Shown here piece by piece: positions 18,079 to 24,523 of a stretch of DNA of 35,825 bases. The translations under genes were made by a program, and so were the position numbers. This stretch comes from Listeria rocourtiae FSL F6-920 (GTDB lineage Bacteria > Bacillota > Bacilli > Lactobacillales > Listeriaceae). The notes beneath the pieces are model-generated. The model did not search any database, was not told the DNA's origin, and was given only the letters and a program-made list of their open reading frames with translations. Positions within the stretch are counted from its first letter, which is position 1. Every line of letters starts with the position of its first letter. Where the stretch lies: positions 1 through 35,825 of the forward strand of contig NZ_AODK01000031.1 of NCBI RefSeq assembly GCF_000525975.1, read 5' to 3'.

Positions 18079-18915
18079 ATGCCCTTAACAAAAAATCAAC
18101 TACAACAAGTAAAAGCACTCGTCAAAACAAATTGGAAAAGCGCCCGAATTACCTCCCACGCCGCCCAGCTCACCTTTTACATATTACTATCCATTCTCCC
18201 AATGCTACTTGTATTCGGAAATTTGATTCCACTTCTACCACTTCCAAAAGAAGAAATCTACGACACACTTCAAACATTTATGCCACCAGAAGTTTACGAT
18301 ACCCTGCATCCTATAATCGAAAGCATGCTCACAAATGCAAGTGGTAGTGCCATCTCACTCGGTCTAATCACTGCAGTTTGGTCCGCTTCAAAATGTTTCA
18401 GCGCCTTGCAAGAAGTTCTAAATATCGTCTACCAAGCCCCTGATCGCAAAAATTTCATCGTAACCCGCATCATGTCTTTCCTCATGATGCTCGTTGTCAT
18501 CGTAGTCCTCAGTGCTGTCGTTTTCCTTTTTGCATTCGGCGAACAAATTGTTACTTTCCTACAAGACCAATTTAACCTACAACTAGACACTCTCACCGAT
18601 TTAGGCGCAACAAAATGGCTCATCACACCCATTTTCTTATTCATCCTATTTATCGTCATCTACTGGCTCATTCCAAACGTAAAGTGGAAAATCAGAAAAA
18701 GCCTCATCGGTGCTCTATTCGCCACAACCGGTTGGCTCATTGCAACCGAACTACTCTCCGTTTACGTACGCTTTCAAGGCGACAAAATTCTGGGTTTCGG
18801 CAGTCTCAGCGTTATGATTGTCATCATGCTCTGGCTCTATTTCGTCTCAATTATCCTACTACTCGGCGCCTTTCTAAATGTCATCATCGACTCTTACAAA
18901 CAACAAAATTTGTAA
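18079..18915 (+). CDS. YihY/BrkB-family inner membrane protein
   Basis: 278 residues with six membrane segments, starting with the family pattern HAAQLTFYILLSILPMLLVFGNLIPLLP and containing WSASKCFSALQEVLNIVYQ and, near the end, GSLSVMIVIMLWLYFVSIILLLGAFLNVIID. This is the YihY/BrkB family, once misnamed ribonuclease BN and including B. subtilis YfkH. Its function is unsettled; suggestions include transport. AAAGGAAG precedes the ATG at 18079. It is single in its transcription unit or read together with the glyoxalase gene 62 bases downstream. Confidence 0.88.
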   Translation: MPLTKNQLQQVKALVKTNWKSARITSHAAQLTFYILLSILPMLLVFGNLIPLLPLPKEEIYDTLQTFMPPEVYDTLHPIIESMLTNASGSAISLGLITAVWSASKCFSALQEVLNIVYQAPDRKNFIVTRIMSFLMMLVVIVVLSAVVFLFAFGEQIVTFLQDQFNLQLDTLTDLGATKWLITPIFLFILFIVIYWLIPNVKWKIRKSLIGALFATTGWLIATELLSVYVRFQGDKILGFGSLSVMIVIMLWLYFVSIILLLGAFLNVIIDSYKQQNL

Positions 18916-18977
18916 TCAATGCATGGATATATTACAATGAAATCGAGAGAAAATCGCTATTTAGGAGGAATTTTAAT

Positions 18978-19361
18978 ATGAGTATCAAAATGCTACATAC
19001 ATGTATTCGCGTCAAGGACTTAGACAAATCGCTGGCTTTCTATACCGAAGCATTTGCCTTAAAAGAAACACGCCGCAAAGACTTCCCAGACCATAAATTC
19101 ACACTCGTTTACCTTGCATTTGAAGAAGGTGGGTTCGAACTAGAACTGACATACAACTATGATCAAGCACAACCTTATGATCTTGGAAATGGCTATGGAC
19201 ACCTCGCAGTTGGCGTTGACGACTTGTCCGCTACACACGAAACTTTCAAAAAAGCCGGCTACAGTGTAACCGACTTAAAAGGCTTGCCAGGAACCAAACC
19301 AACTTATTTCTTTGTGATGGATCCAGATGGCTACAAAACCGAAGTCATCCAAAATCGCTAA
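18978..19361 (+). CDS. gloA: glyoxalase I-type lactoylglutathione lyase family protein
   Basis: A 127-residue vicinal-oxygen-chelate protein in the size range of E. coli GloA. Metal ligands fall where expected: H7 (KMLHTCIRV), E56 (FELEL), H75 (YGHLAVGV) and E122 (YKTEVI). It would isomerise the methylglyoxal-thiol adduct; in Firmicutes without glutathione the thiol is probably bacillithiol (inference). The start is the ATG after AGGAGGAA at 18963-18970; the frame is open far upstream but that part is antisense-like to the YihY gene. A strong terminator follows. Confidence 0.88.
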   Translation: MSIKMLHTCIRVKDLDKSLAFYTEAFALKETRRKDFPDHKFTLVYLAFEEGGFELELTYNYDQAQPYDLGNGYGHLAVGVDDLSATHETFKKAGYSVTDLKGLPGTKPTYFFVMDPDGYKTEVIQNR

Positions 19362-19370
19362 ATTACAGCG

Positions 19371-19407
19371 AAAAAAGAGAGCAGTTTTGATTTCATGCTC
19401 TCTTTTG
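19371..19407 (+). terminator. Rho-independent terminator after the glyoxalase
   Basis: Stem AAGAGAGCA (19375-19383) with TGCTCTCTT (19396-19404), 12-base loop, then TTTTGCT on the plus strand. The A-run on the left side makes it usable in both directions. Confidence 0.85.
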
Positions 19408-19435
19408 CTATCTATATTCAAGTAGGAGGAAAAAA

Positions 19436-19738
19436 ATGGTGCAGCACGCTCAATTTCAACAAGACGTCTACAATCTCGTCCGCCAAATCCCTCGCGGAAA
19501 AGTCACAACATACGGCCAGATTGCTCACATGCTTGGTCGCCCGAAAAATTCACGTCTTGTAGGTGTTGCCATGCGATTAACCCCCAGTGACGCTAGCATT
19601 CCAAGCCACCGCGTCGTCAACTCCCAAGGTCGTCTCGTTCCAAGCTGGCCCACCCAATACGAACTACTAAAAGCAGAAGGCATCCCATTTACCCCAAATG
19701 GCAATGTCCGTCTAAAAAACTGCTTTTGGCAAGGTTAA
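19436..19738 (+). CDS. alkyltransferase-like protein (ATL, Ser in place of the acceptor Cys)
   Basis: A 100-residue protein with the DNA-binding fold of O6-alkylguanine transferases (IPRGKVTTYGQIAHMLGRP, GVAMR, HRVVNSQGRLV). The active-site motif PCHR is PSHR here, with Ser57 replacing the alkyl-accepting cysteine. Known ATL proteins (E. coli YbaZ has Trp there) bind O6-alkylguanine and hand it to nucleotide excision repair without removing the alkyl group, so this one should flag and not repair lesions. TAGGAGGA precedes the ATG. It is convergent with ogt, and the two stops overlap by four bases. Confidence 0.88.
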   Translation: MVQHAQFQQDVYNLVRQIPRGKVTTYGQIAHMLGRPKNSRLVGVAMRLTPSDASIPSHRVVNSQGRLVPSWPTQYELLKAEGIPFTPNGNVRLKNCFWQG

Positions 19739-20238
19739 GCTCTTATCGTCTCCAATTGCAATAACCGCTCCTTCATCGCGATACCACCACGGTAGCCAGT
19801 TATTTTTCCGTTTTTACCAATCACGCGATGACACGGAACAACCATCAAAACTGGATTCGCACCAACCGCCGTCCCAACAGCCCGCACCGCTTTCGGTTTT
19901 CCAATCAGATTCGCAATCTCCGAATACGTCCTCGTCTCTCCATAAGGAATCGCAAGTAGCGCCTGCCACACCGCCTCCTGAAAAGGGGTCCCAGAAATAT
20001 CTACCGGCAAACCAAAGTCCCGTTGCACTCCCGTCAAGTAGGCCTCAATCCCATCCGCATATGGCCTAACCTTCGCCACATCCGCCATCAATTCAACGCG
20101 CATCCGCTCACTCCAATTTTCCAGTTCCGACAAGTCCACACCATCCGAACCAACAAAAGCCAATCCACGCTCGCTAACCCCAACATAAATTGCCATCCCG
20201 GCTACGTCCAACCGATTATAAAAAATTCGCTTCATCAT
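19735..20238 (-). CDS. ogt: methylated-DNA-[protein]-cysteine S-methyltransferase
   Basis: A 167-residue suicide repair enzyme that removes O6-methyl groups from guanine. The acceptor C136 is in VVPCHRVIG, with GTPFQEAVWQALLAIPYGETRTYSEIA forming the DNA-binding helix region and VGANP before the active site. The double ATG at 20238/20235 follows GAAGGGG (7 bases) and GGAG (4 bases), so either could start. It overlaps the end of adaA by about 20 bases, so the pair is an adaA-adaB type operon: inducible regulator plus repair enzyme. Confidence 0.92.
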   Translation of the reverse strand: MMKRIFYNRLDVAGMAIYVGVSERGLAFVGSDGVDLSELENWSERMRVELMADVAKVRPYADGIEAYLTGVQRDFGLPVDISGTPFQEAVWQALLAIPYGETRTYSEIANLIGKPKAVRAVGTAVGANPVLMVVPCHRVIGKNGKITGYRGGIAMKERLLQLETIRA

Positions 20239-20788
20239 TCTCCAACCCCTTCCTATCTTTTCGATATACACTTGGCGTCATGCCCACAATCCGCTTAAAT
20301 AACGTCGTAAACTGCGCCGCATTGGGCATCCCAATCGCAATGCCAATATCCATCACCCGAACCTCTGTCTCTTTAAGCAACACACATGCCTCCCGAATTC
20401 GCACCACATGCACAAAATCAAGTGGCGTCATCCCCGTCTGTCCCTTAAACACCCGATGTAGATGATATGCACTTCCATGACATCCATCTGCAATCCGATC
20501 AAGCGTTAAGTGCTCCTGATAATGTTCCATAATGTAAGCCTCAATCTGCGCCACCCATTCCACATCCGGTAATCGCATACCACCCGACTTACACCGCTTA
20601 CAAGGTCGGAATCCCGCATCAATCGCATCCTCCGCACATAAAAACACACTAACATTCTCAAACTTCGGCGTCCGCGACTTACATGAGGGTCGACAGAAAA
20701 TCCGCGTCGAACTTACCGCATAAAAAAACTGTCCATCATATGCTGTATCATTCTCACAAATCGCCCGCCATTGCTCCACTGTAACCAT
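20216..20788 (-). CDS. adaA: Ada-type methylphosphotriester sensor and AraC-family activator (AdaA)
   Basis: 190 residues. The N-terminal zinc domain has C32 and C36 (FCRPSC) and C63 and C66 (CKRC); C32 matches the Ada cysteine that takes a methyl group from DNA phosphotriesters and switches the protein on. The C-terminal half is an AraC/XylS double helix-turn-helix (LTLDRIADGCHGSAYHLHRVFKGQTGMTPLDFV and IGIAIGMPNAAQFTTLFKRIVGMTP). B. subtilis AdaA has this same two-domain form. It should activate its own operon with ogt on methylation damage. The ATG at 20788 follows GGAGAGGGG. Confidence 0.93.
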   Translation of the reverse strand: MVTVEQWRAICENDTAYDGQFFYAVSSTRIFCRPSCKSRTPKFENVSVFLCAEDAIDAGFRPCKRCKSGGMRLPDVEWVAQIEAYIMEHYQEHLTLDRIADGCHGSAYHLHRVFKGQTGMTPLDFVHVVRIREACVLLKETEVRVMDIGIAIGMPNAAQFTTLFKRIVGMTPSVYRKDRKGLENDEANFL

Positions 20789-20986
20789 ATATTCCAGCCC
20801 CTCTCCGCCTATTCACTTCCATTATACTCCGTTTTCCCCAAAAAAATAACCCATTCAAGATATAAAAGCAAGATTTGAAAGATCGAAATATAGCATACCT
20901 TTCTACTTGTAAGTGAACACCAATATATATAATTACCAATCTCGCACATAGTAAATTTTTCTTTTTGCCAAATAACAGCATAACAC

Positions 20987-21015
20987 TTGCAAAATCACTC
21001 TATCTGCATTAAACT
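20987..21015 (+). promoter_or_regulatory. candidate sigma-A promoter of mntH
   Basis: TTGCAA (20987-20992), a 17-base spacer and TAAACT (21010-21015). The -10 is only moderate. No clear MntR operator is visible. Confidence 0.45.
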
Positions 21016-21117
21016 AAATTTGTTGCACGAAGGAAACATTGAGAGGATCTTGACTATGACAAATAAAAAAAGAAAAAACAAAAAATCATCCAACATACCC
21101 CACCCAATGGAGCAAGC

Positions 21118-22428
21118 TTGGGAGAGATAAATAATAGTGTTAGCGTACCAAAAAACGGGGGCTTTTGGCGTAAACTCATCGCCTACTCAGGCCCCGGCGC
21201 ACTTGTCGCAGTCGGGTACATGGATCCTGGTAACTGGATTACCTCTATCCAAGGCGGAGCCCAATACGGCTACCTACTTCTAAGCGTCATCCTAATGTCC
21301 AGCCTCATTGCTATGCTACTGCAAAGCATGTGTGCCAAACTTGGAATCGTAACAGGGCTTGATTTAGCCCAAGCCACCCGTCTAAAAACTGGCAAAAAAG
21401 GCGGCTTTGCGCTGTGGATTGTAGCCGAACTTGCCATCATGGCCACTGATATCGCCGAAGTCATTGGTAGTGCCGTAGCACTGAATCTGCTATTTGGCAT
21501 TCCACTCATACTCGGTGTCATCATCACCGTACTTGACGTATTCCTACTTCTCGTCCTAGCAAAATTCGGTTTTCGAAAAATCGAAGCCATTGTCGTCACA
21601 CTAATTATTACTGTTCTAGTTATCTTTTTATATGAAGTTATCCTGTCCGATCCAAACATGTCTGACATGCTTGGCGGCTTTATTCCACAAAAACAAGTCA
21701 TCACAGACAAAGGTGCACTATTCCTGGCACTTGGTATTATCGGTGCAACCGTTATGCCACACAACCTATACCTACACTCATCCATTGTTCAAGCTAGAAA
21801 ATACGATCGCAACGACAAAAAATCACTCAAAGAAGCCATTAAGTTTTCGACAATCGACTCCAACATCCAGCTAACCGCAGCATTCGTCGTCAACTGCCTA
21901 TTACTCATACTCGGTGCTGCCCTATTCTTCGGTCAAGACACCAGCAACCTAGGTCAGTTCACACAACTCTATGATGCTCTGCAAAACAATGCCATCGTTG
22001 GCGCCATCGCGAGTCCCGTCCTCAGTGTTCTATTCGCTGTCGCCCTGCTCGCATCTGGACAAAACGCCACTATCACAGGAACCCTAACCGGTCAAATCGT
22101 CATGGAAGGCTTCATTCATATGAAACTACCCGTCTGGATTCGCCGACTTATTACCCGCATACTCGCTATCATCCCAGTTATCATTTGCATCGTTGTATAC
22201 GGAGACCAAGAAAACGCAGTCGAACAACTCCTAATCTACACTCAAGTTTTCCTAAGTATCGCTCTACCATTCTCCATGATCCCACTCACCATCTTCACCA
22301 GCAGTAAAAAACTAATGGGCGATTTCAAAAACCATCTGTGGGTAACCATTCTAGCATGGGTTATAACCGTAATCCTAAGTATCCTCAACATCCAATTAAT
22401 TATCCAAACACTTTCAGGCATTAGTTAA
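21118..22428 (+). CDS. mntH: Nramp-family manganese transporter MntH
   Basis: A 436-residue proton-coupled divalent metal importer with eleven or so membrane segments. The two metal-site motifs are clear: DPGN in [11 protein letters not shown] (segment 1) and MPH in [13 protein letters not shown] (segment 6). The listed start is a TTG with GGAG five bases before it. An ATG at 21056 with a better GAGAGGAT site reads 24 lysine-rich codons and then stops; one base more in the A-rich run at 21063-21085 would put it in frame with [14 protein letters not shown]. Listeria MntH has such an N-terminal extension, so the true start is probably 21056. Confidence 0.92.
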   Translation: MGEINNSVSVPKNGGFWRKLIAYSGPGALVAVGYMDPGNWITSIQGGAQYGYLLLSVILMSSLIAMLLQSMCAKLGIVTGLDLAQATRLKTGKKGGFALWIVAELAIMATDIAEVIGSAVALNLLFGIPLILGVIITVLDVFLLLVLAKFGFRKIEAIVVTLIITVLVIFLYEVILSDPNMSDMLGGFIPQKQVITDKGALFLALGIIGATVMPHNLYLHSSIVQARKYDRNDKKSLKEAIKFSTIDSNIQLTAAFVVNCLLLILGAALFFGQDTSNLGQFTQLYDALQNNAIVGAIASPVLSVLFAVALLASGQNATITGTLTGQIVMEGFIHMKLPVWIRRLITRILAIIPVIICIVVYGDQENAVEQLLIYTQVFLSIALPFSMIPLTIFTSSKKLMGDFKNHLWVTILAWVITVILSILNIQLIIQTLSGIS

Positions 22429-22429
22429 T

Positions 22430-22480
22430 ACACAAAAATCCAGAGTTCTCTAAATCAAAGTCGACTCTGGATTTTTGTGT
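22430..22480 (+). terminator. strong bidirectional terminator after mntH
   Basis: A 17-bp stem, ACACAAAAATCCAGAGT (22430-22446) with ACTCTGGATTTTTGTGT (22464-22480). A and T tracts lie in the stem ends, so it can stop transcription from both sides. Confidence 0.9.
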
Positions 22481-22490
22481 TATATAAAAT

Positions 22491-22561
22491 CGAAAAAGCC
22501 GCGACACAAGGCCACGACTTTTCTCAGCGCAATCAAAAGGAGAAATTCACACAATCAAATA
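22491..22561 (-). repeat. left direct repeat: partial copy of the sRNA 3' end
   Basis: A copy of the right repeat: the 32-bp core at 22523-22554 is identical to 24136-24167. The hairpin part differs at several bases, yet every change keeps the minus-strand RNA stem pairable through G-U wobbles, and a T-rich tail follows. Similarity ends at about 22561, so the C-rich 5' part and the promoter are absent. It may still act as a minus-strand terminator. Confidence 0.88.
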
Positions 22562-22720
22562 TGATTAATTGAATACATATATCATGATAAACCAGCTTGT
22601 AATCGTCTATATAAAGCCATTTATATATTTTCTGATATCATAACTCATCGTAAGATTTAGGATTAAAATCAATTTTTATTTTCACAATCTTTTTCTTTAA
22701 CCTAATTTATTATACAGGAA

Positions 22721-22755
22721 AGGTACAGAGATTTTAATATTAACTCTGTACTTTT
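22721..22755. terminator. hairpin after the small membrane protein gene
   Basis: Stem GTACAGAG (22723-22730) with CTCTGTAC (22744-22751), A/T-rich loop of 13. TTTT follows on the plus strand; the minus-strand tail is weaker. It lies just past the stop of the small minus-strand gene. Confidence 0.6.
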
Positions 22756-22813
22756 ATACATAATAGGTTATTACTGGATTTCTTTTCAAAAATTGTGATA
22801 ATATCGGAATATG

Positions 22814-23008
22814 TTACTTTAATAACTTTTTTAAAGATAGAGATAATATTAAAAAGATTAGCACAAACACTAGTGTGGTCATCCAAAGATAGTCTGTAAA
22901 TAGACTGGTTGTAACTCGTACTACTTGCGATATCAGTATCAAAACTAAAAATAAAATCCCATCAATCTTTGGACTAATTCGCATTAATGTTTTTGTACTC
23001 GCTTTCAT
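22814..23008 (-). CDS. small two-segment membrane protein
   Basis: 64 residues with two hydrophobic stretches (about 16-34, LFLVLILISQVV, and 41-60, LWMTTLVFVLIFLILSLSL), basic at both ends (MKASTKTLMRISPK and SLKKLLK), so both ends are probably inside. AAGGAG precedes the ATG seven bases upstream. It is divergent from the secreted-protein gene with only 64 bases between them, inside the element. Size and position would fit an immunity or accessory protein for its neighbour, but nothing in the sequence proves it. Confidence 0.6.
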   Translation of the reverse strand: MKASTKTLMRISPKIDGILFLVLILISQVVRVTTSLFTDYLWMTTLVFVLIFLILSLSLKKLLK

Positions 23009-23072
23009 GTTGTCACTCCTTATTTCTTTATGAATTTATTGTAACATAAAATTAATTAAAGGTGGTAATATT

Positions 23073-23663
23073 ATGAAAAGAATTGTACAAACGCTCATTG
23101 TCTTGTCTTCTGTCGCATTAATTGGACCATCATTTACTCCTCTTGCATCAGCATCAGAAATGAATTCAGATGAACCTACAACACAAAATACTGAAGAACA
23201 GTTCCAATTTGATGGTCAAGATATTGCAGAGTCAGATTTTATTGATCTTGCTTCAGACAATGGTTTCGAAATCAACACAACTATTGACGGTGATACAGAA
23301 ATAGTAATCCCAGATCAAGATGTGTATGGTTATTTACTTAAACAAGGGAATTACGATGAAGCCAACCAATTTAAGCAAGGTATGATGCTTCGTGGTAAAA
23401 ATGGAGTAAATAAAATCGTCTTCGGTAAAACCTATAATGATATTAAATTATCTAAGAACACAATCAATACCGCTATATGGAGTGGTCGTGGAGCTAGCTG
23501 GTTAGTAGTCATCGTTGGTGGTACTGTTGGGCTAGGTGTCATGGGCTTTGTTCTAGATACCATTTTAAGCGCCGGTCACGTAAACAACGGTAAAGTTTGG
23601 CGTTTTACAAAGAAATGGAAATATGTAAAAAAAATTCAATCAATAATTATCGCAACAAGATAA
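23073..23663 (+). CDS. secreted protein of unknown function, cargo of the element
   Basis: 196 residues. A signal peptide (1 to about 28; hydrophobic core LIVLSSVALIGPSFTPLASA, cleavage near ASA-SEM) is followed by an acidic region (about 29-105), a segment with NGVNKIVFGKTYNDIKLSKNTINTA, then a glycine-rich hydrophobic stretch (about 146-165, LVVIVGGTVGLGVMGFVLDTI) and a strongly basic C-terminus (RFTKKWKYVKK). I do not recognise the family. An acidic pro-region followed by a hydrophobic-plus-cationic end resembles a processed membrane-active peptide, so a bacteriocin-like role is possible but only a guess. AAAGGTGG precedes the ATG and a terminator follows. Confidence 0.65.
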   Translation: MKRIVQTLIVLSSVALIGPSFTPLASASEMNSDEPTTQNTEEQFQFDGQDIAESDFIDLASDNGFEINTTIDGDTEIVIPDQDVYGYLLKQGNYDEANQFKQGMMLRGKNGVNKIVFGKTYNDIKLSKNTINTAIWSGRGASWLVVIVGGTVGLGVMGFVLDTILSAGHVNNGKVWRFTKKWKYVKKIQSIIIATR

Positions 23664-23720
23664 CTTTACTTCTCTTTAGTTACGATGGGGGCTATATGGG
23701 CTGTACATATTATCTTATAA

Positions 23721-23756
23721 CAAAGACTCTTACTTAAGCTGGTAAGAGTCTTTGTA
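23721..23756 (+). terminator. hairpin terminator after the secreted-protein gene
   Basis: A 13-bp perfect stem, CAAAGACTCTTAC (23721-23733) with GTAAGAGTCTTTG (23742-23754), eight-base loop, followed by a short A/T-rich tail. Confidence 0.85.
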
Positions 23757-23782
23757 TATTCTATATTTAAAATTCATTATAT

Positions 23783-24044
23783 TTATAAACCTGTAAATCG
23801 AGCTATTGAGTTGATGTTAAACCCATCTACACGGATCACATCGCTGGTTTGGGCCCAATAATTCCAAAGCCAACCTTCTTGCCACGCCGTTATGTTGTTT
23901 GAAGCTGGCGCATCTATCAAATATGTAGCAGAACGCCTAGGGCATTCAAGCGTTGAGATGACGCTTAATGTGTACGTCCATCCAACAGATACAATGAAAA
24001 AAGATGATATAAACAAGTTTGCAAACCACCTTAGTTTGGCTTGA
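23783..24044 (+). pseudogene. tyrosine recombinase (integrase) C-terminal remnant
   Basis: In one plus-strand frame ending at TGA 24042-24044 the sequence reads HAVMLFEAGASIKYVAERLG, then HSSVEMTLNVYVHPTDTM and a short KKDDINKFANHL tail. This is the end of a phage/ICE-type tyrosine recombinase, including LGH and the catalytic Tyr in NVYVH. Upstream in the same frame, KPVNRAIELML and RITSL look like decayed parts of the same protein, but the frame is cut by TAA (about 23849) and the H-x-x-R catalytic box is missing. No start or N-terminal domain remains, so it is inactive. It ends 59 bases before the right direct repeat. Confidence 0.8.
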
Positions 24045-24095
24045 TTTTACGTTATTCACAATCATAAAATCATTTTTCAAAAAATATTTAGGATT

Positions 24096-24205
24096 AAAAA
24101 AACGAGAAAAGCCATGACACAAGGTCATGGCTCAACTCAGCGCAATCAAAAGGAGAAATTCACACAACCAAATAAAGGGGGTATCTGTATTGTGATTTAT
24201 TTCAC
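24096..24205 (-). ncRNA. rsaE: RsaE/RoxS-like regulatory small RNA
   Basis: A minus-strand RNA of about 105-110 bases between a good promoter and a strong terminator, with no open frame. The 5' end (from 24203: GAAAUAAAUCACAAUACAG) and the C-rich motif that follows (ACCCCCUUU, about 24175-24183) match what I remember of Staphylococcus RsaE / Bacillus RoxS, then UUUCUCCUUUUG, a second SD-complementary stretch. It ends with the perfect stem AGCCATGA/TCATGGCT (24111-24133), TTTT, then a second T run. RsaE/RoxS represses central metabolism mRNAs by pairing its C-rich loops with ribosome sites. The Rex-like operator at its start fits known RoxS control. The name is from memory of the family, not from a search. 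Confidence 0.72.
24103..24174 (-). repeat. right direct repeat (inside the sRNA gene)
   Basis: Covers the 3' part of the sRNA from the second C/U-rich motif to the terminator. The core 24136-24167 is identical to 22523-22554 over 32 bases and in the same orientation. It is the probable attachment site carrying the functional gene. Confidence 0.88.
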
Positions 24206-24207
24206 GT
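24190..24207. promoter_or_regulatory. Rex-like operator at the sRNA start
   Basis: TTGTGATTTATTTCACGT matches the Rex consensus TTGTGAAnnnnTTCACAA at 11 of 14 fixed positions, as an imperfect palindrome. It covers the transcription start, where a bound NADH-sensing Rex repressor would block initiation. B. subtilis RoxS is known to be Rex-repressed. Confidence 0.6.
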
Positions 24208-24211
24208 CAAT

Positions 24212-24240
24212 AATATACCACATCTAAATTAATAATTCAA
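24212..24240 (-). promoter_or_regulatory. sigma-A promoter of the sRNA
   Basis: Minus-strand TTGAAT (24235-24240), exactly 17 bases, TATATT (24212-24217), with TGTGG just before the -10. Initiation is expected near 24203-24205. Confidence 0.75.
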
Positions 24241-24416
24241 TAGTTCACAAACTTTTTTTTTTTAATAATATCTATCATTATCCTTTCCTTAATAATCTTT
24301 ATTCGTAAATAAAAATAGACACTATTTAATAATAAGTCGCATATTTCCATCTAGTATCCCTTTAAGTCCTAGTCTCTTCACTTCAAAAGCTACTACAACG
24401 ATTCAAAATCGTCTAC

Positions 24417-24457
24417 AAAAAAACAAAATAGGATTCTCATTAAAGAACCCCATTTTA
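24417..24457 (-). terminator. Rho-independent terminator after pepF
   Basis: On the minus strand AAAATGGGGTTCT pairs with AGAATCCTATTTT over 13 positions (two G-U), followed by GTTTTTTTG. The 24206-24416 stretch between this and the sRNA promoter has no gene. Confidence 0.8.
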
Positions 24458-24523
24458 TCACTCATACTAAAATAAATTTATTTTTCATATCTAACATTTT
24501 TCACAAACAAAAGCTAATAAATA

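Larger units (their letters stand above)
22491..24174. mobile_element. decayed integrative element, 1.7 kb, integrated at an sRNA gene
   Basis: Two direct repeats of about 71 bp (22491-22561 and 24103-24174, with an identical 32-bp core) bound a segment holding a small membrane protein gene, a secreted-protein gene and the C-terminal remnant of a tyrosine recombinase. The recombinase remnant ends 59 bases before the right repeat. That repeat is the 3' part of an intact sRNA gene, while the left repeat lacks the sRNA 5' part and promoter. This is the classic footprint of integration into the 3' end of an RNA gene, with the core duplicated. The recombinase is dead, so the element is not self-mobile. 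Confidence 0.7.

Noticed and set aside
18615-18977. N-terminal extension of the glyoxalase frame by 121 codons
   Set aside because: It overlaps the YihY coding sequence in another frame and has low-complexity His/Arg-rich translation. The ATG at 18978 has a proper AGGAGG and gives the exact family length.
23783-24128. Minus-strand open frames of 60-77 codons over the integrase remnant
   Set aside because: They are antisense to the recombinase remnant, with no ribosome site; the plus-strand frame has clear integrase similarity.
22523-24167. Direct repeats as ends of an insertion sequence or composite transposon
   Set aside because: The repeats are an sRNA 3' end, not inverted ends, no transposase or short target duplication is visible, and the only recombinase trace is of the tyrosine type.
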